In this document: positions 53,633-62,084 of the stretch, piece after piece
How the letters are laid out: each line of letters starts with the position of its first letter
How positions within the stretch are numbered: the first letter of the stretch is position 1
NCBI RefSeq assembly: GCF_000379825.1
Contig: NZ_KB903838.1
Location: 1,046-65,045, forward strand
Direction of reading: 5' to 3'
Source of the DNA: Longispora albida DSM 44784
GTDB lineage: Bacteria; Actinomycetota; Actinomycetes; Mycobacteriales; Micromonosporaceae
Length of the DNA stretch: 64,000 nt
Position numbers and translations under genes: made by a program
The notes under the pieces: generated by a model
The model's database searches: none
The model's input: only the letters and a program-made list of their open reading frames with translations
Told to the model about the DNA's origin: nothing

Positions 53633-54558
53633 TACTTGCTGACCAGGGCGCGGAGGAAGAACCCGACGTTGGCCGGGCGCTCGGCGAGCCGCCGCATGAA
53701 GTAGCCGTACCAGTCGGTGCCGTACGGCAGGTACACCCGGACGGTGTGCCCCTCCCGGGAGAGCTGGCGCTGCTCGGCGGGCCGGATGCCGTACAGCATC
53801 TGGAACTCGTAGCTGTCCTTCGCCCGGCCGGCGTCGGCGGCGAGCTGCTGGCCGATCTCGATCATGCGCAGGTCGTGGGTGGCCGGCATTGGGTACGCCT
53901 CGGAGTGCATCAGGGTGCGCAGGCAGCGGACGTACGCGAGGTCCACGTCCTTCTTGTCCTGGAAGGCCACCGACTCCGGCTCCAGGTACGCGCCCTTCAC
54001 CAGCCGGATCCGCGAGCCGGCCGTGGCCAGGTCGCGGCAGTCGGCCTCGGTACGCAGCAGCATCGACTGGAGCACCGCGCCCACCCACGGGAAGTCGCGG
54101 CGCAGCTCGGTCACGGTACCGAGGGTGCGGTCGATGGTGGTGTGGTCCTCCATGTCGATGGTGACCGTGGTGCCTGCCTTCTCGGCCGCCTGGCAGATCG
54201 CCAGCGCGTTGTCGAGGGTGACCTGCTCGGCTCCGGACGGCAGCGACTGGCCGAGCGCCGACAGCTTGAGGGAGACCTCGGCCCGGCGGCCCAGCCCGAG
54301 GTCGGCGAGCCGGGACAGCAGCGCGACGTACGCCTCCCGGGTGGCGATCGCGTCGGCGACGTCCAGGGTGTCCTCGCCCAGGTTGTCGATCGTGACCGTG
54401 AGGTCCTCGCTGAGCAGCCCCTCGGTGATGGCGACGACCTCGGGGAGGGTCTCGCCGGCGACGAACCGGCCCACCACCCGGCGGGTGACCGGGATGGCGG
54501 TGATGGCCTTGCGCATCTTCGCGCTGCGCGAGGCCATCAGGAGGGGCTGAGAGAACAT
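53632..54558 (-). CDS. proline dehydrogenase
   Basis: ATG 54558 has AGGTGGAG six bases upstream; the protein is 308 residues. It is the monofunctional FAD enzyme that oxidises proline to P5C: a TIM barrel with VSLKLSALGQSLP, TVTIDMEDHTTID, RIRLVKGAYLEPE, PATHDLRMIEI, FQMLYGIR and the substrate-binding RVYLPYGTDWYGYFMRRLAERPAN. The P5C dehydrogenase gene is not in the window. Regulation by the divergent PucR-type gene is likely. Confidence 0.94.
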   Translation of the reverse strand: MFSQPLLMASRSAKMRKAITAIPVTRRVVGRFVAGETLPEVVAITEGLLSEDLTVTIDNLGEDTLDVADAIATREAYVALLSRLADLGLGRRAEVSLKLSALGQSLPSGAEQVTLDNALAICQAAEKAGTTVTIDMEDHTTIDRTLGTVTELRRDFPWVGAVLQSMLLRTEADCRDLATAGSRIRLVKGAYLEPESVAFQDKKDVDLAYVRCLRTLMHSEAYPMPATHDLRMIEIGQQLAADAGRAKDSYEFQMLYGIRPAEQRQLSREGHTVRVYLPYGTDWYGYFMRRLAERPANVGFFLRALVSK

Positions 54559-54638
54559 GCGGCACTCCACCTGAGCAGTAATGATCCAAGCAAACAGCCA
54601 GAAACGTAGGCCCCCTGGCGGCCCGGCACCATAGCCAG

Positions 54639-55847
54639 ATGTCGCAAGGGCCCGCCGGGTTTCTCGTACAGATGCTCAACGGGCCTGGCATGATCTGTAC
54701 CGTGCTGCCCGAACTCCAGGACATCGTCGACCAGGTCTCCCGGCTCGTCGCCGCCCCGGCCACCCTCGAGGACCGCGATTTCAACCTGGTCGCGTTCGGC
54801 GCGCAGCCGGGGGCCGGCATCGACACCATCCGGCAGCGCTCGATCCTCGAACGCCGCTCGGCCCCGGAGGTGCGGGCCTGGTTCGAGCAGTTCGGCATCG
54901 CTGTCAGCGACCGGCCGGTCCGCACGGCCGCCGACCCCGGGCGCGGCATCCTGGCCCGGGTCTGCCTGCCCGCCCGGTGGAACGGCGTCACGTACGGGTA
55001 CCTCTGGCTGCTCGACGAGCGCCATGAGCTGGACGACGCCCTGCTCGGCGCTGCGATGCACAGCGCCGCCCGCGCCGGGGCGATCATGGCCCAGCAGGCC
55101 CGCGCCAGGGAACAGGCCGGCGACCGGCTGCTCAGCCTGCTGTCACCCGACCCGGACACCGCGGCCTCGGCGGCCGAGGAGATCGCCGAGCTGGGCCTGG
55201 CCGACCGGGACGCGCCCGTCGTGGCGATCGTGCTCCGCGCGGTCGCGCCGGCCGCCCCGCGCACCGTCCCCATGAACCTGTGGCGGCTGCCCGGCTCGGC
55301 CCTCGCCGCCGCGAGCCTCGACCACGTGACGCTCCTCGCCCAGCCGGGTACGGCGCTGGACGTGGCCCGGCAGGCCCGCGACCTGTACGCCGAGCGTTTC
55401 GGCCCGGGCGAGCGCGAGCACGTCGTGGCCGGGATCGGCATCCCGCGCCCCGACCTGCTCCAGGCCAGGGAGAGCTGGCGGGAGGCCCGGCTGGCGATCC
55501 GGGTCTCCGAGCACGTCCCGGCGCTGCGGCCGGTGGTGAGCTGGGCAGAGGCCGGCGTGTACCGGCTGCTCGCCTGCGGCCCGCACCGTGAGCTCCGCGA
55601 CGCCGTCCTCGACGCGCCGGTCCGCCGGCTGCTGTCCCACGAGGACCCGGTACTCGCCGCGACCGCCCGCGAGTACCTCGCGCAGGCCGGGAACGTGCAG
55701 CGGACAGCAGCCGCGCTGGGCGTGCACCGGCAGACCCTCTACTACCGGCTGGGCCGGATCCAGGAGGTCACGGGGCTTGACCTGGCCGACGGCGAGGACC
55801 GGCTGCGGCTCCACCTGGGGCTCACCCTCGCCCCGCTTCTTGCGTGA
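54639..55847 (+). CDS. PucR/CdaR-type regulator, probably of proline catabolism
   Basis: A 402-residue frame from ATG 54639; starts at ATG 54690 or GTG 54702 (LPELQDIVDQVSRLVAAPATLEDRDFNLVAF) would fit the family equally well, and none has a strong ribosome-binding site. There is an N-terminal GAF-like sensor region (15-150), a GGDEF-like CdaR middle domain, and a C-terminal PucR helix-turn-helix (VQRTAAALGVHRQTLYYRLGRIQEVTG). It is divergent from the proline dehydrogenase gene, 80 bases apart, as in other actinobacteria where PucR-type proteins (for example PruC) activate proline use. Confidence 0.88.
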   Translation: MSQGPAGFLVQMLNGPGMICTVLPELQDIVDQVSRLVAAPATLEDRDFNLVAFGAQPGAGIDTIRQRSILERRSAPEVRAWFEQFGIAVSDRPVRTAADPGRGILARVCLPARWNGVTYGYLWLLDERHELDDALLGAAMHSAARAGAIMAQQARAREQAGDRLLSLLSPDPDTAASAAEEIAELGLADRDAPVVAIVLRAVAPAAPRTVPMNLWRLPGSALAAASLDHVTLLAQPGTALDVARQARDLYAERFGPGEREHVVAGIGIPRPDLLQARESWREARLAIRVSEHVPALRPVVSWAEAGVYRLLACGPHRELRDAVLDAPVRRLLSHEDPVLAATAREYLAQAGNVQRTAAALGVHRQTLYYRLGRIQEVTGLDLADGEDRLRLHLGLTLAPLLA

Positions 55848-55982
55848 CGGTCGTCACAATAATTCGAGAACTGTCAATGTCCATCGTTCACTGTTGCGTC
55901 TGATCTTGTCCGCACTGGACGATCGGCAGCACGAACCTTGCGGCCTTTCGGGGGCGGCGTGGCCGCTGACCTGGGAGGATTC

Positions 55983-57002
55983 ATGGAATCCACGAAAAGC
56001 CGCCTGTCAGTCACCCTCGCAGCGACCCTGCTGGCCGGCACCTTCGCCGTCCAGGCACCGGTCCAGGCAGCCCCGGCTGACGGCTCGCGTCTCGCGGCGC
56101 TCGCCAGCGGTCTCGGCGAGCACCGCACCGCCGGCGTGTACCGGGACGCTTCAGGCCAGCTCATCGTCAACGTCACCGATGCCGCCGCAGCCAGCGCTGT
56201 CCGGGCCGCTGGCGGGCAGGCCCGGATCGTCGGGCGCAGCACGCACACCCTGAACTCGCTCGCCGCGACCCTCGACCCGGGCGTGGCCGGCACCGCGTGG
56301 TCCGTCGACGTGGCGGGCAGCCGGCTCCTGGTCGAGCTCGACCCGGCGCTGAGCGGCCAGCGGCTCGCCAAGGTACTCGACGCCGTCGCCCGCTCCGGCG
56401 GCGCGGCCACGACCGCATGGCTGCCGGGGCCGATCACCACGCTGACCTCCGGCGGGGACGCGATCTACGGCGGGCAGTACCGCTGCTCGCTCGGCTTCAA
56501 CGTCCGCAGTGGCACGACGTACTCCTTCCTCACCGCCGGGCACTGCACCGACATCGCTGGCGAGTGGTTCTCCGACGGCCAGCACCGCACGAAGCTGGGT
56601 GACACGGCCGGCGGCAGCTTCCCCGGCAACGACTACGGCATCGTCCGCTACACGAACACCAGCATCACGATCAGCGGCACGGTCGGCGGGCAGGACATCG
56701 CCTCCGCAGCCGAGGCCTTCGTCGGCGAGTCCGTGAAGCGCACCGGCAGCACCACCGGTACGAAGAGCGGCACGGTAACCGGCCTGAACGCGACCGTCCA
56801 CTACTCCGGTGGTGGCACGGTCAAGGGCATGATCCGGACCAACGTCTGCGCCGAGGGCGGCGACAGCGGCGGCCCGCTCTACGACGGCAGCAAGGCGCTC
56901 GGCCTGACCTCGGGCGGCAGCGGCAACTGCCAGTCGGGTGGCACGACGTTCTACCAGCCGGTGACCGAGGCGCTCGGCAGGTACAACGTCAGCATTTTCT
57001 AG
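55983..57002 (+). CDS. streptogrisin-like secreted serine protease (S1)
   Basis: This 339-residue preproprotein starts at ATG 55983 after GGGAGG. Signal peptide to ~30 (QAPVQA), propeptide to about 148, and a mature chymotrypsin-fold domain with His187 (LTAGHC), Asp217 (GNDYGIVRY) and Ser295 ([11 protein letters not shown]). Cys pairs (Cys168/188, Cys289/GNCQSGG) match alpha-lytic/streptogrisin disulfides. The pro-region is shorter than in many streptogrisins. Secreted. Confidence 0.92.
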   Translation: MESTKSRLSVTLAATLLAGTFAVQAPVQAAPADGSRLAALASGLGEHRTAGVYRDASGQLIVNVTDAAAASAVRAAGGQARIVGRSTHTLNSLAATLDPGVAGTAWSVDVAGSRLLVELDPALSGQRLAKVLDAVARSGGAATTAWLPGPITTLTSGGDAIYGGQYRCSLGFNVRSGTTYSFLTAGHCTDIAGEWFSDGQHRTKLGDTAGGSFPGNDYGIVRYTNTSITISGTVGGQDIASAAEAFVGESVKRTGSTTGTKSGTVTGLNATVHYSGGGTVKGMIRTNVCAEGGDSGGPLYDGSKALGLTSGGSGNCQSGGTTFYQPVTEALGRYNVSIF

Positions 57003-57036
57003 ATCTTGATTGGGTGACGGCCATCGATCAGACTCT

Positions 57037-57059
57037 CCACAATAGACGTCTATCTGTGG
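57037..57059. promoter_or_regulatory. near-perfect palindrome upstream of the MelC1-like gene
   Basis: ATAGACGTCTAT (57042-57053) is a perfect 12-bp palindrome. CCACA (57037-57041) and TGTGG (57055-57059) extend it after one unpaired C. It abuts the TGGAGGT ribosome-binding site, so it could be an operator or an RNA fold limiting translation. Confidence 0.5.
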
Positions 57060-57067
57060 AGGTAAAC

Positions 57068-57409
57068 ATGGCTGGCCGCACCTACCGGACCGGCACCGCT
57101 GTGGTCGCGCTCGCGGCCGCGGCGGTGCTCGGCGCTCCCGGCACCGGGCACGCCGCGCCCGGCGAGCCGCGGGTCTACTCGGCCGTCTACGAGGGCCGCC
57201 ACCTGCTCGTGCTCAACGACCGTGGCACCGGAGACGCCCGGCTCTGCCACAACGTCTTCATCGACGGCCACCGCCTGCCGGTCCACCGGATCGACGGCCA
57301 GTATCTGAGCACCATCAACTCCTACGAGTTGTTCCCGACGCTGCGTGCCACCGGCGAGGCCGCGATCCGCAACCTCTCCGGAGCTGACCCGCTGCCGATC
57401 GGCTGCTGA
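57068..57409 (+). CDS. MelC1-like tyrosinase co-factor family protein
   Basis: ATG 57068 follows TGGAGGT and gives 113 residues with a signal peptide (~1-31, GHAA). The mature part, YEGRHLLVLNDRG, then VFIDGHRLPVHRIDGQYLSTI and SYELFPTLRATGEAAI, matches the MelC1 domain of apotyrosinase copper chaperones. The typical His-rich segment is missing and a Cys pair (ARLCHN, PIGC-end) is present. No tyrosinase (melC2) gene follows; the next gene is MOSC. A separate role in copper delivery or a distant partner is possible. Confidence 0.68.
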   Translation: MAGRTYRTGTAVVALAAAAVLGAPGTGHAAPGEPRVYSAVYEGRHLLVLNDRGTGDARLCHNVFIDGHRLPVHRIDGQYLSTINSYELFPTLRATGEAAIRNLSGADPLPIGC

Positions 57410-57440
57410 GCGCTCGCTCCGGGGCGGCTAGGCTGCCTTC

Positions 57441-58232
57441 ATGATCAAGAGCATTTTCCGGTACCCGGTGAAGAGCGCCCGCCCGGAAACGCTCACCGAG
57501 GCCGCGCTGGACGCCGCCGGCCTGCCGGGCGACCGGCGCTGGGCGTGCGCCGACGCGGCAGACGGCACGATCGCCAGCGCCAAGCTGCCCCGGCGCTGGG
57601 GCGGCCTGCTCCACGTCGGGGTCAGCACGGCCGGTGAGGACACGCTGGTCCAGCTCAGTGGACAGTCCCACGTGGCTGGCGAGCCCGGTACGGATGCCGC
57701 GCTGAGCCAGTACCTCGGGCGGGATGTGCGGCTCACCCGGACCGTGCCGGAGGGGGCGCGGCTGCACCGGCTGATGCCCGGCGACGAGGGCATGGTCCCG
57801 GAGTGGATGGCCGGGGCCGCGCCCGGTGACGAGCTGGTCACGCAGATCGGCGGGGCGAAGCCGGGCGGCCGGTTCGTGGACTTCGGTGCGGTGCACCTGG
57901 TCACGACCGGTGCGCTGGCCGCACTGTCCGGGCTGGCCGGTGCCGCCGTTCCCGCGATCCGCTTCCGGCCCAACCTGGTCCTCGACCTGCCGGGCGATCC
58001 GGAGCCCGGTACGGAACTGCGCGTCGGCGAGGCCCTGCTCCGGGTCGTGTACCCGACGCCGCGCTGCGCGATCCCCGGCGCCAGCCACCCCGGCGCGCCA
58101 GCCGACCCGGGCCTCCTCGGCCTCCTGGCCAGGCACTATCGCCGGGAACTGGCCGGGCTCGGCCGGGCGGCGTGCTTCGGCGTGTACGCGGAGGTCGCCG
58201 AGCCCGGCCGGATATCCACCACAATCGATTAG
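57441..58232 (+). CDS. MOSC domain protein
   Basis: This 263-residue protein has an N-terminal MOSC beta-barrel (IKSIFRYPVKSARPETL, GDRRWACAD) and a MOSC domain (FVDFGAVHLVTTGALAALS, RFRPNLVLDLPG, and the conserved Cys in VYPTPRCAIPG). MOSC proteins bind molybdenum cofactor, as in sulfurases and mARC-type reductases. The Cys is retained, so cofactor binding is likely. No pterin or NifS-like partner is nearby. Confidence 0.88.
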   Translation: MIKSIFRYPVKSARPETLTEAALDAAGLPGDRRWACADAADGTIASAKLPRRWGGLLHVGVSTAGEDTLVQLSGQSHVAGEPGTDAALSQYLGRDVRLTRTVPEGARLHRLMPGDEGMVPEWMAGAAPGDELVTQIGGAKPGGRFVDFGAVHLVTTGALAALSGLAGAAVPAIRFRPNLVLDLPGDPEPGTELRVGEALLRVVYPTPRCAIPGASHPGAPADPGLLGLLARHYRRELAGLGRAACFGVYAEVAEPGRISTTID

Positions 58233-58361
58233 TATCGCCGCAGGGTACACAGTGGATGGTGTGCCCGGCAGCGGCTTGCCGCCGGGGGATAGGCTCCGGG
58301 GCACTGCCGGCGGGCTGGAGCCGCCGCCTGGGCAAACGCCGGACCGACGACAGGACAACGG

Positions 58362-60299
58362 ATGACCGAGGACGCGCACGACGTGGTCCCCACCCTTCCC
58401 GAGCTCGGCGTCGAGCTGACGCCGATCGACGACTTCGAGCCGACGGCCGCCGGGGACATCCGGCTGCTCGGCCGGATCGGCGAGGGCGGGATGGGCCGGG
58501 TGTATCTCGGCGTCACCCCCGCAGGGCGGCCCGTCGCGGTCAAGATGGTCAAGGACCCGTTCGCCAGGGATCCGGCGTTCCGCAGCAGGTTCGCCAGGGA
58601 GGCGGCCATCGCGGCGAAGGTCAGCGGGATCTTCACCGCCCCGGTGCTGGGCCACGACGCCGAGGCCACCCGGCCCTGGCTCGCCACGGCCTTCGTCCCC
58701 GGCCCGACGCTGGCGGTCGCGGTCAGCAAGCACGGGGTCTTCCCAGCCCAGGGCGTGTGGCGGCTGGCCGCAGGTATCGCCGAGGCGCTGAAGGCCATCC
58801 ACGCCGCCGGGATCACCCACCGCGACCTCAAGCCCGGCAACGTCCTGCTCGCCTCCGACGGGCCGCGCGTCATCGACTTCGGCATCGCCCGCGCCGAGGG
58901 TGTCCAGGACGGCCTGACCCAGACCGGCGTCCGGATGGGCACCCCGGCCTACATGGCCCCGGAGCAGTTACGCGGCGAGGATCCCGGCCCGGCCACCGAC
59001 GTCTTCGCGCTCGGCTCGGTGATCGCGTTCGCGGCGACCGGTGCGCCACCGTTCCGCGCGCCGAGCGAGGCCGAGCTGATCTACAAGATCACGCAGGGTG
59101 AGCCGGACCTCGGCAAGGTACCCGACGCCGCGCTGCGTGAGCTGGCCGCCGCGTGCCTCGCGAAGGACCCGGCCGACCGGCCGAGCCCGGACGACGTGAT
59201 CGCCGGGTACGCGAAGGCCCGCCGGGGTGGTGAGGCCGCCGGGTGGATGCCCGCCGGGCTGGCCAGCGCGCTGACCGGCATGCGGCCGGTGCTCGCCACG
59301 ACCCGGGCGCTGGAAGGTACCGCCGGGCAGACGGTCAGCTCCAGCCCGACCGAAGCCGTTCCGACCCAGGCGGTCATCAACGTCCCGCTGCCGCCACCGC
59401 CGCCAGCTCCTCCGGCAGCCGCAGGTCCGGCCAGGCGCCGGATTCTGGTCGTGGCCGGGGTGACCGCCCTCGTCGTGGCGCTGGCCGGTGCGCTGCTGGC
59501 CGGTCAGTGGCTCGGCCAGCGCGGCAAGGGCGAAGGGCACCAGGCCGGGCCTTCGGGCAGCGGCCAGCCCAGCACGAACAGCCGGGCGGAGAGCGTGACG
59601 ACGGGTGTTCCCAACGCTGCGGGCTCAGGCAGTACGGCGGCCAGCCCGCAGCCCGGCTCGACACCCGTCGCGGGCAACGGCGCGGGCACGGGCCCGTCCA
59701 CCGGAGGCGGCACGGCACCGGGCACCGGCACCGGGACGGGAACAGGGACCGGGACAGGTAACGGCAGCGGCTCGGGTACCGGCACCGGGAGCGGTTCCGG
59801 CACTGGCACCGGTACCGGGACGCCTCCCGGCGGGGGCGGCGGGGGCGGCACGGCACCGCAGCCGACCCCGAACCAGCCCCAGCCCCCGGCCGGCCCGCCG
59901 TCCGGGGCGTTCAACCCGTCCAGCGCGGCGATCATCTCCACAATGGACGGCAGTGTGCTGACCGTGTCCGGTACCGGGGACGGTACGCCGGTCATGGCGC
60001 AGTCCTGGCGGAACGAGACCGGCCAGCGCTGGGCCTTCGTCGTCCTGGAGGGCAACCACTTCAAGAGCGTCACGCCGAAGAGCGCCCAGAGCCTCCAGAT
60101 GCAGCAGGACTACACCGGAAGCATCAAGCTCGGCGCGCCCATCTCGTTCGGCGACTACGACTGGACCTTCAACTCCTCGACGGGGCAGATCATGGCGGGC
60201 ACCAGCAACCGGTGCGTGGTCAACAACGGTGCCGGGCAGCAGGTGACCCTGGAGTTCTGCAACAGCAACGGCAACCAGCGGTGGCGCCTGGCGTCCTAG
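58362..60299 (+). CDS. Ser/Thr protein kinase with TM helix and ricin-like lectin domain
   Basis: This 645-residue Hanks-type kinase has the Gly loop GRIGEGGMG (37-45), Lys61 (VAVKMV), catalytic Asp155 (HRDLKPGN), DFG (172-174) and GTPAYMAPEQ. A Pro-rich juxtamembrane region leads to a TM helix (361-384). The extracellular side begins with a long Gly/Thr/Ser linker and ends in a beta-trefoil (about 520-645) with QRWAF and NQRWRL motifs typical of ricin B. The receptor layout suggests sensing of a glycan. It lies just left of the eCIS genes. Confidence 0.92.
   Translation: MTEDAHDVVPTLPELGVELTPIDDFEPTAAGDIRLLGRIGEGGMGRVYLGVTPAGRPVAVKMVKDPFARDPAFRSRFAREAAIAAKVSGIFTAPVLGHDAEATRPWLATAFVPGPTLAVAVSKHGVFPAQGVWRLAAGIAEALKAIHAAGITHRDLKPGNVLLASDGPRVIDFGIARAEGVQDGLTQTGVRMGTPAYMAPEQLRGEDPGPATDVFALGSVIAFAATGAPPFRAPSEAELIYKITQGEPDLGKVPDAALRELAAACLAKDPADRPSPDDVIAGYAKARRGGEAAGWMPAGLASALTGMRPVLATTRALEGTAGQTVSSSPTEAVPTQAVINVPLPPPPPAPPAAAGPARRRILVVAGVTALVVALAGALLAGQWLGQRGKGEGHQAGPSGSGQPSTNSRAESVTTGVPNAAGSGSTAASPQPGSTPVAGNGAGTGPSTGGGTAPGTGTGTGTGTGTGNGSGSGTGTGSGSGTGTGTGTPPGGGGGGGTAPQPTPNQPQPPAGPPSGAFNPSSAAIISTMDGSVLTVSGTGDGTPVMAQSWRNETGQRWAFVVLEGNHFKSVTPKSAQSLQMQQDYTGSIKLGAPISFGDYDWTFNSSTGQIMAGTSNRCVVNNGAGQQVTLEFCNSNGNQRWRLAS
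59712..59822 (+). repeat. GGCACCGG-type simple repeat in kinase linker
   Basis: A run of imperfect six-base units (ggcacc, gggaca, ggcagc) encodes alternating Gly-Thr and Gly-Ser pairs of the extracellular linker. It is likely to vary in length between strains. Confidence 0.75.
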
Positions 60300-60340
60300 A
60301 ACGCCCCGTCCTCGCCGCCACCACCCTGTGGAGCCAGCCC

Positions 60341-61318
60341 TCACTCAGCGGTCTGGTCCGGCTTGGGCGGCGGTTTCTCGCAGTCGGGGTCGACCGGCGT
60401 GTCCTCGCCCTCGCAGTCGTCCTGCGGGCACAGCTTCTCGTACCGGGTGAGGATCTGGTCCACCGTGTTCTTCCGCAGTTCCTCGCACCGGGCCTGGTCC
60501 GCTGCCCGCCTGCACTCCTCGAAGGCGAGCCGGCCGAGCAGCTTCGAGATCGCGGCGCTCGCCGAGGACCAGCAGGTCAGGGTCCGGCACAGGCAGTCGG
60601 CGTAGTCCTTGGCCTCGTTGAAGCCGTTCCACACCAGGCGCAGGTGGCGCCGGGCGACCAGGGCCTTCGCGTACAGCTCCTTGAGGTCGACGGTCGCGGA
60701 GTCCGCGGCCAGGCCTGCCGTGATCGCGTCGATCGCGGCCCGGATCTCCTGCACGCGCTTGCCGAGTTCCTCCGGCTCCTTCACCAGCGACTCGAAGCAC
60801 GCCTTGAACTTGTCCGCCCGGTTCCTGTGGGCGGTCGCGCCGGCTTCGAGGGCCTCGTACTCGTCGTCGGTCAGGAGCGGCGCGCCACAGTCCCAGTCCA
60901 CATCGGGCACCTCCGGGGCTGGTGTCACCTTCTCCGAGCAGCAGATCGGCGTGCCGGTGCACGTGTCGAGCTCCCCGGCGATCTCGCACCAGGCGTCGTC
61001 GAGGCAGCGCACCACGCTCTCCTGTTTGATCAGGCAGCGCAGCCGGTCGAGCAGCCGCTTGTTCTCGTGCCGGAGGTCCTGCACCTCCAGGCTGACGTCG
61101 CGGCGCTTGGCCCGGTAGGCCCGGCGCGCCTCCTCGTAGGCCTTCTGCGCGGCTTCCAGTTCCGGCTGCGCCGTGGCGTTGTACTCGGCCTGCCTGGCGA
61201 TGGCCTGCGTCCGGCACCTCAGGCAGTCGATGAGGCCGGGCTGGCAGTCCCCGCACCCCGTCTCCGGCGGTTTCTCCGGTGGCGGCTTCTGCGTCTGTTG
61301 CGTCGGGTTGTCGCTCAT
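60341..61318 (-). CDS. Cys-rich coiled-coil protein linked to eCIS locus
   Basis: This 325-residue protein starts at ATG 61318. It has a Pro/Lys-rich N-terminus, then GCGDCQPGLIDCLRCR, a long coiled coil (about 45-100), and many Cys spread through the rest (CLIKQE, ICCSEK, CLCRTLTC, CEELRK, CPQDDCEGE). There are about 20 Cys, with no signal peptide. It is divergent from the DUF4255-type gene, and similar genes accompany actinobacterial contractile injection clusters to my knowledge. Function unknown; a structural or cargo-loading role is possible. Confidence 0.65.
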   Translation of the reverse strand: MSDNPTQQTQKPPPEKPPETGCGDCQPGLIDCLRCRTQAIARQAEYNATAQPELEAAQKAYEEARRAYRAKRRDVSLEVQDLRHENKRLLDRLRCLIKQESVVRCLDDAWCEIAGELDTCTGTPICCSEKVTPAPEVPDVDWDCGAPLLTDDEYEALEAGATAHRNRADKFKACFESLVKEPEELGKRVQEIRAAIDAITAGLAADSATVDLKELYAKALVARRHLRLVWNGFNEAKDYADCLCRTLTCWSSASAAISKLLGRLAFEECRRAADQARCEELRKNTVDQILTRYEKLCPQDDCEGEDTPVDPDCEKPPPKPDQTAE

Positions 61319-61390
61319 TCCGGTGCTCCCTTCCCGGGCAGGCCACCGGTAGTCTCGCCGGGCCAATGTCACCGGACTGTCGCAGCTCGT

Positions 61391-61437
61391 GTGGGACCCC
61401 TCAAGTCGCCATAGCGACTTGAGGGGTCCCGCGATCA
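61391..61437. repeat. palindrome family, copy 3
   Basis: GGGACCCCTCAAGTCGC (61393-61409) and GCGACTTGAGGGGTCCC (61414-61430) are perfectly complementary around a CATA loop, followed by GCGATCA. This copy lies between two divergent starts, where it cannot terminate either gene. Confidence 0.85.
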
Positions 61438-61484
61438 TGGGGGCGGCGACGATGTGGTGACGGAGGCGGCACCAGGATCGGCTC

Positions 61485-62084
61485 ATGGCTGGACACCGCG
61501 CGCTGGTGGCAGCCGGGCGCAGCATCGTTGACCTGCTGAACAGGCGGTTCGCCGAGGCGATCCCGGCCGGACAGCGCCGCCCGGCGGCCGTGCTGGCAGG
61601 TACCAACGACTTCGACGAGGTCAACAGCAGTGCGACGGCCGTCATCCGGTACCCGGCGGTGTCTGTCTACTGCTACCGGATCAGCGTCGACCGCGAGACC
61701 CGGGCCGGCTGGTCGGCTGTCGCGAGCACCGACGGGGTACCGAGGATCCCGCTGCGCATGCACCTGCTGTTCGCCGCGTGGGACACCGTCGTGGAGAGCG
61801 AGCTGGAGTGGCTGGGCCTCACGGCTCAGGTACTGGAGTCCGAGAGCATCCTCACCGGCCCGCTCCTGCACCCGAGCGGGGAGTGGGAGCCGGGGGACGT
61901 GCTCCAGGTGGTACCGGATGAACTGGCTCTTGATTCGATGAGTGAGGCTTTCCAGGCGCTGACCACGGACTACCGTCTCTCGCTGCCCTATGTCGCGCGG
62001 GTGATCCGGATCCACGGCAGGCGCACGACGGCCGCCAGCCCGGTGGCGACGGTCGCCTCCTCGCTCAACGGGGTACCGGCATGA
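61485..62084 (+). CDS. DUF4255/Pvc16-like eCIS protein
   Basis: This 199-residue protein has DLLNRRFAEAIPAG near the start, SVYCYRISVDRETRAGWS, LRMHLLFAAWDTVVESELEWLGLTAQVLESESIL and WEPGDVLQVVPDELALDSMSEAFQALTTDYRLSLPYVARVIRI. The LHLLFxAW...E..LG and LS..YxxRVI segments are the marks of DUF4255 proteins (Pvc16 family), encoded at the ends of contractile injection clusters and thought to cap or end the sheath. The stop overlaps the next gene (ATGA). Confidence 0.85.
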   Translation: MAGHRALVAAGRSIVDLLNRRFAEAIPAGQRRPAAVLAGTNDFDEVNSSATAVIRYPAVSVYCYRISVDRETRAGWSAVASTDGVPRIPLRMHLLFAAWDTVVESELEWLGLTAQVLESESILTGPLLHPSGEWEPGDVLQVVPDELALDSMSEAFQALTTDYRLSLPYVARVIRIHGRRTTAASPVATVASSLNGVPA

